Numbered from the stretch's first letter, positions 46,560-56,321 are shown. The stretch is 64,000 nt of DNA from VAZQ01 sp963841705 (GCA_963841705.1 CAWJDY010000037.1:40841-104840), one strand, 5' to 3'. The notes: generated by a model not told the origin, from the letters alone. Made by a program: numbers and translations.

Positions 46560-47188
46560 TTAGGCCAGAGTCGGGTCGAGGACGACCTTACCCCGCTCCT
46601 CCCCCGACTCCATCATGCGATGAGCGTCTGCCGCCCGTGCCAACGGCAGAACGCGAGCAATTTGTGGCTTGATCTTGCCTTCGACTGCGGCGGCGAAGCA
46701 CTTTGCCACGTCCGGCGGGCGATAGCCGGGTCGTCCCTTGATCGTGATCCGGTTGTGATAAAGGTGTGCGAAATCGATGGAGACGTCAGGCCCTGCATGC
46801 GCGCCGGCGGTCACAAGCCGCCCATCCAATCCGAGAGTGCGAAAGGCAGCGGGCAGCACCTTGGGATTGGCGACGTTGTCGTAGACCACGTCGACACCCT
46901 TGCCTCCTGTGAGCTTCTTCACCTCCGCGGCAAGATCACAGGAATTGTAGTTGACCCCGTGATCGGCGCCGAGCGCAAGGCCCATGGGCAGTCGACACCG
47001 GGAATAAGCGGCAAGACGGCGCCGCGCGCTGTCTCCTTGCCGGCACGCAGACTGACGTCGAGCACGCGATTGACCGTCGCAGCATGAACGCGGATTCGGA
47101 TCTCGCCCGGACGCGGCTGCGGATCCGGCACCTCCTGGTAGCTCAACGCATCCGGCGGACCGTATCGATGAATGACAATCGCTCGCAT
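46560..47188 (-). pseudogene. Quinone-oxidoreductase-like zinc-type dehydrogenase with internal deletion
   Basis: The N-terminus MRAIVIHRYGPPDALSYQEVPDPQPRPGEIRIRV is in one frame and stops making sense after LIPGVDCP. The C-terminus LALGADHGVNYNSCDLAAEVKKLTGGKGVDVVYDNV to the end at 46560 lies in another frame. The breakpoint is near 46985. About half the protein, including the catalytic-domain end and the AxxGxxG start of the NADPH-binding fold, is missing. An internal deletion with loss of frame explains it. Confidence 0.75.
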
Positions 47189-47326
47189 CGGTTGTTCCTT
47201 GCTCGCAGCCTACCCGTAATACTAATTGCGTCCGGCATGGATCGGCTTCAATCTGCGCGTGACGCCGTCGGCGCCCGCATTTAAATGTCGCATGCACGAT
47301 GTTGCATTTTCGTCGCGGAGAACGCC

Positions 47327-47923
47327 GTGGCTGAGCTCGCCGACAAATACGCCTGCGCCGAGCTCATTCAGGCCTGGGGCCTGTATCGCGACCAGGGCAA
47401 ATGGTCGGAACTGTTGGAAACATTTACCCCCGACGGCCAGATCTCGGTCTCGTGGTTCAGCGGCGCCTTTTCCGATTTCGTGACGCAATGCCGGCAGGCC
47501 TTCCAGGCAGGACAGCGCTCGAAGCACCACATCTTTCCGTCCGTGGTGCGCATCGCCGGCGAGCGTGCGCTCGCGGAGACGAACATCGTTATTCTTGTGC
47601 GCCAGAAGATCGACGGCGCGCTCACCGATATGAGCTCGTACGCGCGATTTTTCGATCGTCTGGAGCAAAGAGGCAGCGCTTGGCGTATCGTGGAACGCAC
47701 CGCCATATACGAGCGTGACCGTCTCGACCCCGTCGAGCCGTCGGAGAGTTTCGAGCGCTTGTTCAAGAGCACGGATCTCTCGATCTATCCAGAAGCGTAT
47801 CGCTATATGGCAGCGCGGCTTGCTGCCGCCGGCCGCGCCCTGGGGCCCGTGGTGTATCGCGACGGGTCGCCGCACACGATGCAATTGTACCGGCGCTATC
47901 AGGGCTGGCTTGATGGGACGTAG
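47327..47923 (+). CDS. SnoaL-like (NTF2-fold) protein
   Basis: The 198-residue protein begins at GTG 47327 (GGAG 9 bases upstream) with AELADKYACAELIQAWGLYRDQGKWSELLETFTPDGQISVSWFSG. This is the start of polyketide-cyclase-like NTF2 domains. The second part KHHIFPSVVRIAGERALAETNIVILVRQ and YARFFDRLEQRGSAWRIVERTAIYERD completes the cone. Relatives are dehydratases, isomerases or hydroxylation partners. The substrate is unknown. Confidence 0.75.
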   Translation: MAELADKYACAELIQAWGLYRDQGKWSELLETFTPDGQISVSWFSGAFSDFVTQCRQAFQAGQRSKHHIFPSVVRIAGERALAETNIVILVRQKIDGALTDMSSYARFFDRLEQRGSAWRIVERTAIYERDRLDPVEPSESFERLFKSTDLSIYPEAYRYMAARLAAAGRALGPVVYRDGSPHTMQLYRRYQGWLDGT

Positions 47924-47988
47924 CGGCTCGCTTGACAGGGGCGGGGCGCAAGCCCCATCTCGCTTTATGCTTGTGCTCTGAGGTTTGC

Positions 47989-48978
47989 ATGACAGTCTCT
48001 GACGCCAATGCCGCCAACGCTCGCCCGCCCCTGAAGGTGCTTCTTTGCTCGCCCCGCGGCTTCTGCGCCGGCGTGGTGCGCGCCATCGACACGGTCGAGC
48101 AGGCGCTCGCCCGCTACGGCGCGCCGGTCTATGTGCGGCACGAGATCGTGCATAACCGATATGTGGTGGACAATCTCAAGCGCAAAGGGGCCGTATTTGT
48201 CGAGGAGCTGGACGAGATTCCTGACACCGAGGCCCCCGTTATCTTTTCCGCGCACGGGGTGCCGAAATCGATCCCGGCCGAGGCGCAGAGGCGCCGTTTC
48301 TTTGCGCTCGACGCCACTTGCCCCCTGGTCACCAAGGTCCACCGCGAAGCTGAGATCCACCGCAAACGCGGCCGCGAGGTTGTCCTGATCGGACATGCCG
48401 GCCATCCCGAGGTCGTCGGCACCATCGGCCAGCTGCCGGAAGGCGCAATCACGCTGGTGCAGTCGGTGGATGATGCCATGGCCTTTGTGCCGCGCGATGC
48501 GCGCAATCTCGCTTTTCTGACGCAAACGACACTTTCAGTGGACGATACGGCGGAGATCGTCGCGGCGCTCAAGGGGCGCTTTCCCGATATTCATGGGCCG
48601 CACAAAGAGGACATCTGCTATGCCACCACCAACCGGCAGGAGGTGGTCAAAAAAGTCGCGCCAATGGTGGAGGCCATGGTCGTGGTCGGCTCGCCGAATT
48701 CCTCCAATACGCAGCGCTTGAAGGAAGTAGCCGAACGCGCCGGCTGCGCGCGCGCGGCGCTGGTGCAAAGGGCAGACGACATCGATTGGGCGCTGTTCGA
48801 AGGACTGCAAAGCCTCGGCGTGACCGCCGGCGCCTCTGCTCCGGAGGTTCTGGTTGAGGAAGTGATCGGTGCATTCGACCAGCGCTATGCCGTCACCGTC
48901 GAGACCGTTACCACTGCCGACGAAGACATGTTCTTCCCGTTGCCGCGAGTGCTGCGGGGAAACGAGGCCGCCGAATGA
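47989..48978 (+). CDS. ispH: 4-hydroxy-3-methylbut-2-enyl diphosphate reductase
   Basis: The last enzyme of the MEP isoprenoid pathway, making IPP and DMAPP, 329 residues. Three [4Fe-4S] cysteines are seen in SPRGFCAGVVRAIDTVE, DATCPLVTKVHRE and DICYATTNRQ, together with SAHGVPKSIP, GHAGHPEVVGT and VGSPNSSNTQRL. The ATG at 47989 follows a weak AGG site. The thrB start is 28 bases downstream, the usual rhizobial order. Confidence 0.95.
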   Translation: MTVSDANAANARPPLKVLLCSPRGFCAGVVRAIDTVEQALARYGAPVYVRHEIVHNRYVVDNLKRKGAVFVEELDEIPDTEAPVIFSAHGVPKSIPAEAQRRRFFALDATCPLVTKVHREAEIHRKRGREVVLIGHAGHPEVVGTIGQLPEGAITLVQSVDDAMAFVPRDARNLAFLTQTTLSVDDTAEIVAALKGRFPDIHGPHKEDICYATTNRQEVVKKVAPMVEAMVVVGSPNSSNTQRLKEVAERAGCARAALVQRADDIDWALFEGLQSLGVTAGASAPEVLVEEVIGAFDQRYAVTVETVTTADEDMFFPLPRVLRGNEAAE

Positions 48979-49005
48979 GCACGCCCCCTCGACTCGGGGA
49001 GTGAC

Positions 49006-49980
49006 GTGGCCGTCTATACCGATGTCACGGCGGAGGATCTTGCCGCTTTTCTCGCCAACTATGAGCTCGGAGAATTGCTGGCCTACAAAGGCATCGCCGA
49101 AGGCGTCGAGAACTCGAACTTCCTGGTGCACACCAGCCGCGACTATTTCATCCTGACCCTTTACGAGAAACGGGTCGCCGCAAAAGACCTGCCGTTCTTT
49201 CTCGGGCTGATGGAGCATCTGCATGCTCGCGGGATCAACTGCCCGCAGCCGGTCAAAAACAGGACAGGCGAGGTACTCGGCGTGGTAGCCGGGCGGCCCG
49301 CCGCAATGATCACCTTTCTTGACGGAATGTGGATCCGCAGGCCGTCGCCGCGCCACTGCGCTGCTCTCGGCGAAGCGCTGGCCCAGCTGCATCTCGCTGG
49401 GCTCGATTTTCAAATGAGGCGTCCGAATGCGCTCTCGGTGTCGGGGTGGCGTCTGCTTTACGAGAGCTGCTGCGAGCGCGCCAACGAGCTCAAACCCGAT
49501 TTAAGGCAAGTCCTCGCCGCCGAGCTTTCCAATGTCGAACGGGCCTGGCCGCGGGCTCTGCCCGAGGGAGTGATTCATGCCGACCTGTTCCCGGACAACG
49601 TTTTCTTCCTCGGCAACAATCTGTCGGGTCTCATCGACTTCTATTTCGCCTGCACCGACGCGCTCGCCTACGACCTTGCCATCTGCCTCAACGCCTGGTG
49701 CTTCGAGAGCGACCACTCCTACAATGTCACCAAGGGACGATCCCTGTTGCAAGCCTATGCGCAGGTGCGCCGTCTCGCGCCCAGCGAATGCGATGCCTTG
49801 CCGTTGCTGGCCCGTGGTGCGGCGCTCCGCTTCCTGTTGACCAGGCTGGTTGATTGGTTCGACGTGCCCGCGGGCGCGCTGGTGCGCCCGAAGGACCCGC
49901 TGGAATATTACCGCAAGCTGCGCTTTCACCAGGCGGTCAAAAGCATCGCCGATTATGGCATTGGAGGTAGCGAGCTGTGA
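49006..49980 (+). CDS. thrB: Homoserine kinase
   Basis: A 324-residue APH-fold homoserine kinase for threonine synthesis. MAVYTDVTAEDLAAFLANYELGELLAYKGIAEGVENSNFLV is its typical start (GTG codon). The catalytic motif is HADLFPDNVFF and the metal-binding one is GLIDFYFACTDALAYDLAI. It overlaps the rnhA start by 4 bases (GTGA), showing translational coupling. Confidence 0.93.
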   Translation: MAVYTDVTAEDLAAFLANYELGELLAYKGIAEGVENSNFLVHTSRDYFILTLYEKRVAAKDLPFFLGLMEHLHARGINCPQPVKNRTGEVLGVVAGRPAAMITFLDGMWIRRPSPRHCAALGEALAQLHLAGLDFQMRRPNALSVSGWRLLYESCCERANELKPDLRQVLAAELSNVERAWPRALPEGVIHADLFPDNVFFLGNNLSGLIDFYFACTDALAYDLAICLNAWCFESDHSYNVTKGRSLLQAYAQVRRLAPSECDALPLLARGAALRFLLTRLVDWFDVPAGALVRPKDPLEYYRKLRFHQAVKSIADYGIGGSEL

Positions 49981-50498
49981 GCGAGCCGCACGTCGTCATT
50001 CATACCGATGGCGCCTGCTCGGGCAATCCAGGCCCCGGCGGATGGGGCGCCATTCTCGAATTCGGCGCGCGCACGAAGGAGCTGAAAGGCGGCGAGCCCC
50101 ACACAACAAACAATCGCATGGAGCTGACGGCGGCCATTGCGGCGCTCGAAGCGCTCAAGCGGCCCTGCCTGGTCGACCTGCATACCGACAGCGAATACCT
50201 CCGCAATGGGGTAATGGGCTGGATCCACCGATGGAAGCGCAATGGCTGGCGCACCGCTGACAGGAAACCGGTGAAAAATGCGGATCTCTGGCAGCGCCTG
50301 GATGCGGTCTCGGCAAGGCACCAGGTCCGCTGGCATTGGTTGCGGGGACACGCGGGCCACAGGCTCAACGAGCGCGCCGATCAATTGGCGCGCGAAGCCA
50401 TCGGCGCAGTACGAGCTGGTGCCATCGCTGCTCTTGCCCGGGGGTCCGTGCGAGCGGAACGGAGCACTGCGACCAAGAGCACGCCGGATCGGGGTTAG
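49977..50498 (+). CDS. rnhA: Ribonuclease HI
   Basis: A 173-residue RNase HI that degrades RNA in RNA-DNA hybrids. The catalytic residues are visible: Asp in VVIHTDGACSGNPGPGGWGA, Glu in NNRMELTAAIAALEAL, Asp in VDLHTDSEYLRNG, and His/Asp in RGHAGHRLNERADQLA. The GTG start overlaps the thrB stop. About 30 residues after the core are Ala/Arg-rich and longer than in the E. coli enzyme. Confidence 0.93.
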   Translation: MSEPHVVIHTDGACSGNPGPGGWGAILEFGARTKELKGGEPHTTNNRMELTAAIAALEALKRPCLVDLHTDSEYLRNGVMGWIHRWKRNGWRTADRKPVKNADLWQRLDAVSARHQVRWHWLRGHAGHRLNERADQLAREAIGAVRAGAIAALARGSVRAERSTATKSTPDRG

Positions 50499-50533
50499 CT
50501 CATCTCCCGATTACGCCGACCGCTAACGACGGT

Positions 50534-51016
50534 TCACAACTGCTTGAGCAGCGCATCTCCTCCGGATACCTCGACCTTTCCAGGCGCTTCCTCGATGTTG
50601 AGCTTCTTCACCACGCCATCGTCCACCAGCATGGCGTAGCGTTTCGAGCGCAAGCCGAGGCCGTTGCCTGAGGCATCCAACGTGAGATCGATTGCTTTTG
50701 CGAACTCTCCGTTGCCGTCAGCGAGAAATTCGATGTTGTCAGCACCGGTAGCCTTTTGCCAGGCATCCATCACGAACACGTCGTTCACCGAAGTCACGGC
50801 GACGGTGTTGACGCCCTTGGCCTTGAGCGCATCTGCATTCTGCACGACAGAAGGAACATGCATCTTGTGACACGTGCTGGTGAAAGCGCCGGGCACCGCG
50901 AACAGCGCCACTTTCTTCCCCTTGAAGATGTCATCTGTGCTCTTCCAGGCCGGCCCCTCCGCCGTCATCACGCGAAATTTCGCCTGTGGCAAATGCTCGC
51001 CGACCTTAATCGACAT
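50534..51016 (-). CDS. Peroxiredoxin (Prx5-like)
   Basis: A 160-residue peroxiredoxin that reduces peroxides with thiol donors. The active site is PGAFTSTCHKMHVPSV with the peroxidatic Cys. KVGEHLPQAKFRVMTAEGP and the C-terminal EEAPGKVEVSGGDALLKQL are family hallmarks. The ATG at 51016 follows GAGAGGATC; the longer frame to 51067 is not conserved. This gene after rnhA is a common rhizobial arrangement, although here it is convergent. Confidence 0.9.
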   Translation of the reverse strand: MSIKVGEHLPQAKFRVMTAEGPAWKSTDDIFKGKKVALFAVPGAFTSTCHKMHVPSVVQNADALKAKGVNTVAVTSVNDVFVMDAWQKATGADNIEFLADGNGEFAKAIDLTLDASGNGLGLRSKRYAMLVDDGVVKKLNIEEAPGKVEVSGGDALLKQL

Positions 51017-51121
51017 GGTTGTGATCCTCTCTTCGCTATTGAACCTTCTGCGCCGCTCGGATGACAACGCTCCCGGCAGCGCAAGCGCAAATTAGCGTAG
51101 CGAGCAGGCCTTGTCAGTGGC

Positions 51122-51961
51122 CTACTCCAAGGGAGCCGTGACTTCGATCGCCTCGCTGCCTGTCACTGCGGTCAAGGTGATTGGGGTGCCAGCATAGCTC
51201 GCTCCCCGCGGCGCGCCGTCGAGATCAAAGACGAAGCGCTGCAGTCCGGCCGCTGGCGACCCGCTGCGGACGGGAACCGGCAGCGCCCATTCAGCGGTTG
51301 GTCCCTCCGCAAACAGGTCGACATTGATCTCGAGCGGCGCAGCTACGTCGACAATCGCCCTTGCACGTGACGGATCGCGCCGAAGCGCGCGAATGGCAAA
51401 GGCGCCGCCCTGATCAATGGCGCGTTTCTTCGGCACGCGGGATTGCCCCTCGACAAGCGCCGCGTCGTAGGGCGAGGGCGCGCCCACGAGTACCAGCTCT
51501 GCCCTCGCCTCGGCCGGCACGCAGAGCTTCTCGCAAACCGCATATTCGAGCTTCAGCCGCAGGGTAACAGGCACAGCGCGACTCTGCGGCACGACGACCA
51601 GCGGAAGAATAAAATCGCTCGTGTACCCGATCACGGTCAAACCTTGTTCCTGTATCCGCCGCGGCGCAGGCCACAGCACAGTTGCGGATTCGAGGTTGCG
51701 TGAGTCGGCGAAATCGAACCGTGGCGGGACGCCGGCATCACCGGGATAGCGCCAGTAGGTGTGCCATCCAAGCTTGAGTTGAATCTCGATCCCCGCCCCG
51801 ATCGGTACGGCCGATGAGCCGGCGATCAGGCGCATCGCACTGCGCGCATCGCCGTCCCAGCGCGAAGCGGGCTCGCCGGCCTGCGCTTCGCCTGCTTGGA
51901 CGAAGAGGGCGAGCGCGCCTGCCGCGGCGCTCCGTCGCAGTCGCTCGAATCTGGTGAACAC
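51122..51961 (-). CDS. DsbD N-terminal-domain-like periplasmic protein
   Basis: A 279-residue exported protein. The GTG at 51961 has GGAGG directly upstream and begins the signal peptide FERLRRSAAAGALALFVQAGEAQAG. The mature part has GWHTYWRYPGDAGVPPRFDF and LEYAVCEKLCVPAEARAEL, whose Cys pair matches the thiol-exchange motif of the DsbD alpha domain. The transmembrane and thioredoxin domains of DsbD are not attached. It probably takes part in periplasmic thiol reduction, for example in cytochrome c or copper handling. Confidence 0.78.
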   Translation of the reverse strand: MFTRFERLRRSAAAGALALFVQAGEAQAGEPASRWDGDARSAMRLIAGSSAVPIGAGIEIQLKLGWHTYWRYPGDAGVPPRFDFADSRNLESATVLWPAPRRIQEQGLTVIGYTSDFILPLVVVPQSRAVPVTLRLKLEYAVCEKLCVPAEARAELVLVGAPSPYDAALVEGQSRVPKKRAIDQGGAFAIRALRRDPSRARAIVDVAAPLEINVDLFAEGPTAEWALPVPVRSGSPAAGLQRFVFDLDGAPRGASYAGTPITLTAVTGSEAIEVTAPLE

Positions 51962-52188
51962 GATACCTCCGGTTAGTACGAATGTCGGACGAAACTTTTC
52001 GTGCGCAACTGAATTCATCGTGAATACATGGCCGGGGAGTTGTGCCGAGCGCTGAAAAAGTGAGTACAAAGCCAGATATGCGGTGCGGGAAACATCGCCG
52101 TCAAAGTGGCACGGAATGTGCTTATGCGTCGGTCAAGAACGAGGATCGTCAGATTTGCAATCGGTGTACAATGGAGTAGCATTTCCAT

Positions 52189-52896
52189 ATGAAGCTCGGC
52201 CGTAAAACAGGAATGGGCGAGGGGGCGGCGCCTGGCGAAGGCGACCCTCAACAACCGGGAACCGAGGCCCGTCAGGTGTCAGCGAAAGCGAAGCCGCAGC
52301 CGCGCAAGAGTCCAAAACGCGGTTATCTCGACGGGCAGATGCTCATCGCAATGCCGTCGATGGGCGATGAACGGTTTGCTCGCAGCGTCATCTATGTTTG
52401 CGCTCACTCCACTGAGGGCGCGATGGGAATTGTCGTCAACCAACCGGCGGCCAACGTCAGCTTTCCGGATCTGCTGGTTCAGCTGGAGGTGATCCCGACC
52501 TCCGAGCTCATCCAGCTTCGCTCCCGTGCCGGCGGGGTGCAGGTGCTCAAGGGCGGTCCGGTAGATACCCAGCGCGGCTTCGTGCTGCATTCCAGCGACT
52601 TCTTCATCGAGAATTCAACGCTGCCGATCGACGAAGGCATCTGCCTCACGGCGACGCTCGATATTCTCAAGGCGATCGCGCGCGGCTCGGGCCCGCGCAG
52701 CGCCATACTTGCCCTCGGCTATGCGGGTTGGGCGCCCGGACAACTCGAGAACGAGATCCAGCATAACGGATGGCTGCACTGCGCAGCGGATCCGGAACTC
52801 ATATTCGGTTCCGATACCAGCAGCAAATATGGCAATGCCCTCAAGAAGATCGGAATTGATCTCGGCATGCTCTCGAGCGAAGCCGGTCACGCCTGA
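52189..52896 (+). CDS. YqgE/AlgH family protein
   Basis: A 235-residue cytosolic protein of the DUF179 family: YLDGQMLIAMPSMGDERFARSVIYVCAHSTEGAMGIVVNQPA is the conserved start, and GGPVDTQRGFVLHSSDF and ALGYAGWAPGQLENEIQHNGWLHC are the other signatures. The about 40-residue basic N-terminal extension (KAKPQPRKSPKRG) is not part of the core. The biochemical role is not established for the family. Confidence 0.88.
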   Translation: MKLGRKTGMGEGAAPGEGDPQQPGTEARQVSAKAKPQPRKSPKRGYLDGQMLIAMPSMGDERFARSVIYVCAHSTEGAMGIVVNQPAANVSFPDLLVQLEVIPTSELIQLRSRAGGVQVLKGGPVDTQRGFVLHSSDFFIENSTLPIDEGICLTATLDILKAIARGSGPRSAILALGYAGWAPGQLENEIQHNGWLHCAADPELIFGSDTSSKYGNALKKIGIDLGMLSSEAGHA

Positions 52897-52909
52897 ATAA
52901 CCGTCTTCA

Positions 52910-52927
52910 GGGCGCAAGGCTGCGTCC
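52910..52927. terminator. Short hairpin between convergent genes
   Basis: GGGCGCA/TGCGTCC with an AGGC loop gives a 7-bp stem with one G-T pair between the YqgE gene and the convergent GGDEF/EAL gene. There is no T tract. Confidence 0.35.
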
Positions 52928-52951
52928 GGGTGTCCGAACTCACATAACCGA

Positions 52952-55888
52952 TCAGTGAACGCTGTGCTTGCGAGACGCGGCTTGCTCGCCCGCTTCCCGC
53001 GTCGCTTCCGCTACCAGCAGCGCGCGCGCTTCATCGGCGCTCATCGGCTCCCCGAAATAGTAACCTTGCGCATATTCACAGCCGAGTTGATAGAGCTCCA
53101 CCGCGTCTGAATCTGTTTCCGCCCCTTCGGCAACGACTTCCATGCCGAGATCATGCGCCAGGGCAATGATCGAGCGCAGGATCACGGGACGGCTGCCCTT
53201 CCCGTTGGCACGCACGAATGATTGATCGATCTTGATCGTATCGAACGGGAAGCGCTGCAAGTAGGCCAACGAGGAGTGGCCGGTGCCGAAGTCGTCAAGG
53301 GCGAGGCCGGCTCCGAGATCGCGGATTCGCTGCAGTATCTGCGCGGCATGCTCCGGGTTCTCCATCACCAGCGATTCGGTCAGCTCCAGCTTGAGCGTGC
53401 CGCGGGCAAGCGATGCGCGGGCAATGACCGTGCGCAGGTCGTGAATGAGATCCTGGCGCAGCAGCTGACGCGACGAGACATTGACGCTGGCGAAGATGGG
53501 CTGCCGCCGCCGCAGCGTGCGTTGCCAGGTGCTGAGCTGACGCGCCGTGCGTTCCAGCACAAACATGCCGAGGTCAACGATCAGTCCGATCTCCTCGGCT
53601 ACCGCGATGAACTCTCCGGGAGAGGTGCGGCCCATTTTGGGATGATCCCAGCGCGCAAGCGCCTCGAATCCGGCAACCGACCTGTCCTCCAGCCGTATGA
53701 TCGGCTGATAGACGATGGTGATCTCGTCGCGTTCGAGCGCCCGCCGCAGGTCCGATTCCAAGGTCAGGCGATCGGTCTTGCGCGCCCGCATCGACGGCTT
53801 GAACAGCTCGATGCGATCGCCGCCGATCCGCTTGGCATGATACATCGCAAGCTCGGCATCCTTGAGCACCTCCTCGGTGCGGTGCGCTTGCCCATCCGCG
53901 AGCGCAACCCCGATCGAAGCGGTGAGAAAGATCTCGCGATCGTTGAAGGTGATGGGTGCGCGCAGTGACTTGCGCAGCGCTTCGGCGAATGCGATCACGC
54001 GTTCCGATTCGCGCTCGGAGAGCAGAATGAGCCCGAACTGGTCGCCGGAGAGGCGGGCGAGCGTATCTTGCGGCTTGAGCAGGCGCCCGAGCCGCCGCGC
54101 CAGGGTGAGCAGGATCGAATCGCCGACCGCAATGCCGACGGAATCATTGACCTGCTTGAAGCGATCGAAATCGACCACAATCACGGTCGCGCGCAGGGCT
54201 GCATCGGCCTTGGACAGAGCCAGTACCGCTTCGAGTCGGTCCAGGAACAATTCGCGGTTAGGCAGTCCGGTCAGGTTGTCGTGCACGGCGTCGTGGAGGA
54301 GCCGCTCTTCCGCATTCTTGAACTCGGTGACATCGGTGAGCGTCCCCACGAGCCGCACCACCTCTCCGTCCGAACCGACCACAGGCCGGGCCTTGATGGC
54401 GAACCAGAGGTAATGGCCATCGGGCGTGCGCAAGCGAAAATCCTGGGTCAGGCGTCCGCGCCGTTGCTCCAGCACGCTGTCGAGAACAGCGCGGAAGCGG
54501 TCGCGGTCCAAGGGGTGCAGCACCTCCAGCCAGCCCGCGGCAGGACCTTGCAGCGTACCGCGCTTTAGTCCCAGCAGAGCCTCGGTTTCCGGGCTGGTGA
54601 AGACCTTGTCGGCGGAAACATCCCAGTCCCAGATCATGTCGCCGGCGCCGGTCAGCGCGAGCGCGCGCCGCTCGACGTCGGAGACGATGCCGCTCGTGAT
54701 GCCCCCAGCAAAAGCATGCTGCATCACGGTGAACCCGATCAGCATCACGATCAGCACCAAGCCCCCGAGCAGGGCAGGCGCGACGATGTCGTTGGTGATA
54801 GATCCCGCAACGGCGAGCGCTGCGGCAATGACCCACACGACCAGAAGAAACCAGGTGGGAATCAACAGAACCGCGCGATCGAACCCGGAATAAGAGAGGT
54901 ACACAACCAGCGCGAAGCCCAGAATGGCAATCGCAAACAGCGACACGCGGGCAATGCCCGAGGCGGTGGGCGGCTCGAACAGTGCGAGCGCCACCAACGC
55001 CGCTAGAAAGGCAAGCCACGCAATCGTGATATGGGCGTAGCGCACGTGCCAGCGGTGAAGATTGAGATAGGCGAACAGGAAGACGACAAGCGTGGCCGCA
55101 AGGATCGCCTCGCCCGAGGCACGCCAGATCTGCTCGGAGTCGGGCGAGAGCGCGAATACCTTGCCCCAGAACCCGAAATCCACTCCGATATAGACCAGCA
55201 CCGCCCAGCTCAGCGCCGCCGCGGCGGGGAACATGATGCTGCCCTTCACCACGAACAGAATCGTCAGAAACAGCGCCAGCAGCCCGGCGATGCCGATGAC
55301 TATGCCGTAGTACAAGGTGATGCTGTTGATCTTGTCCTTGTAGGCTTCAGGCTCCCACAAGTAGAGCTGATTGAGCTTGTCCGTGCGCAGCTCGAGCACA
55401 TAGGTCATGACGCTGCCCGGATCGAGCGTGACGCGAAATATATCGGCTGTCGCGCTATCCTGGCGCTCGGGCCGCTCGCCGCTTGACGCGATGCTCGCAA
55501 CACGCGAACGGCCGAGGTCAGGCCAGAAAACGCCTGAGCCGACCATGCGATAATGCGGGATGACGATGAGGCGCTCGATCTGCTCGTCGCCGGAATTGGC
55601 CAACGCAAATACCGCCCAATTGCTGTTGCCCTCGCGCGCACGCACGTCCATGCGGCGGATGATGCCGTCCGCTCCGGGCGCGGCCGATACCAGCAGGCGA
55701 TCGCTCTCGGTGCGGTGGCGTTCCACAGCATCGGTGAGATCGATCGCCGATGCGTCAGTACGCACGCTGATGGCTTCGACCGCGCGCGCCGGCAACAGGC
55801 CGAGAACGAGAGTAGCCAGCAACGCCGCTGCCCACGCGCCGATCCCACGCAATCGCCGTCCTCCGAGCTCCACCCCCGCAATCTCCAC
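52952..55888 (-). CDS. 7TM-sensor, PAS, degenerate GGDEF and EAL protein (c-di-GMP phosphodiesterase type)
   Basis: A 978-residue membrane signalling protein. A signal/anchor segment and a periplasmic 7TMR-DISMED2-like region come first, then seven hydrophobic helices (about 190-400), a PAS/PAC region (about 410-530, with GHYLWFAIKARPVVGSDGEVVRLVGTLTDVTEF), a GGDEF domain (about 535-700) and EAL. The GGDEF signature reads SGDQF, so cyclase activity is doubtful. EAL reads FEALARWDHP, with the later DDFGTGHSSLAYLQRFPFDTIKID, so the phosphodiesterase site looks intact. It probably lowers c-di-GMP in response to an outside ligand. Confidence 0.87.
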   Translation of the reverse strand: MEIAGVELGGRRLRGIGAWAAALLATLVLGLLPARAVEAISVRTDASAIDLTDAVERHRTESDRLLVSAAPGADGIIRRMDVRAREGNSNWAVFALANSGDEQIERLIVIPHYRMVGSGVFWPDLGRSRVASIASSGERPERQDSATADIFRVTLDPGSVMTYVLELRTDKLNQLYLWEPEAYKDKINSITLYYGIVIGIAGLLALFLTILFVVKGSIMFPAAAALSWAVLVYIGVDFGFWGKVFALSPDSEQIWRASGEAILAATLVVFLFAYLNLHRWHVRYAHITIAWLAFLAALVALALFEPPTASGIARVSLFAIAILGFALVVYLSYSGFDRAVLLIPTWFLLVVWVIAAALAVAGSITNDIVAPALLGGLVLIVMLIGFTVMQHAFAGGITSGIVSDVERRALALTGAGDMIWDWDVSADKVFTSPETEALLGLKRGTLQGPAAGWLEVLHPLDRDRFRAVLDSVLEQRRGRLTQDFRLRTPDGHYLWFAIKARPVVGSDGEVVRLVGTLTDVTEFKNAEERLLHDAVHDNLTGLPNRELFLDRLEAVLALSKADAALRATVIVVDFDRFKQVNDSVGIAVGDSILLTLARRLGRLLKPQDTLARLSGDQFGLILLSERESERVIAFAEALRKSLRAPITFNDREIFLTASIGVALADGQAHRTEEVLKDAELAMYHAKRIGGDRIELFKPSMRARKTDRLTLESDLRRALERDEITIVYQPIIRLEDRSVAGFEALARWDHPKMGRTSPGEFIAVAEEIGLIVDLGMFVLERTARQLSTWQRTLRRRQPIFASVNVSSRQLLRQDLIHDLRTVIARASLARGTLKLELTESLVMENPEHAAQILQRIRDLGAGLALDDFGTGHSSLAYLQRFPFDTIKIDQSFVRANGKGSRPVILRSIIALAHDLGMEVVAEGAETDSDAVELYQLGCEYAQGYYFGEPMSADEARALLVAEATREAGEQAASRKHSVH

Positions 55889-56273
55889 CGAGCTTCGCCG
55901 GAGCGCAAACGCGAGCAGGGCCCGACAGTTAGTTAACTTTACGTCTATTTCGCGGCTCGCAGGAGGAAGCAGCGCCCTGCTCGACTGGATCGTCGTCCGA
56001 ATGAGCGCAGCCGTATCCCCCAGCTCCGTTCATTGACGGGGCAGCATGACCGCCGTGGTCGAACGGAAAAGTAGTAATCGCGTCAGGCGCTTATACCACG
56101 CGAGCGCGCCTGCTGCCGTGCACGCTCGTGGTTACGCCGGATGTGCAATCGAATCCGCCCAACTTTCTCTGTCGCTGACGGCCCTCGCGCTCCAACACCC
56201 AAAGTGGGCATGCGCGCGTGACAGGCGGTACTGCCCACAAAATCCGCTTGTGGTTAATGGGTTTCGATGCCTC
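55889..56273. other. Non-coding stretch
   Basis: 385 bases between the GGDEF/EAL gene and the terminator of the small Cys-rich gene. Short frames exist in both directions but none has a ribosome site plus recognisable protein character. The left end must include the promoter of the minus-strand GGDEF/EAL gene. Confidence 0.4.
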
Positions 56274-56307
56274 CCGGGATGACGAATGCGCATCATTCGT
56301 CTCCCGG
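56274..56307 (-). terminator. Strong hairpin downstream of the Cys-rich gene
   Basis: CCGGGA plus GACGAATG pair with CATTCGTC plus TCCCGG: 14 pairs with one bulged T and a 5-base loop. It lies 15 bases beyond the stop of the minus-strand gene at 56322. Confidence 0.65.
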
Positions 56308-56321
56308 CATAAAGCTCGGCA

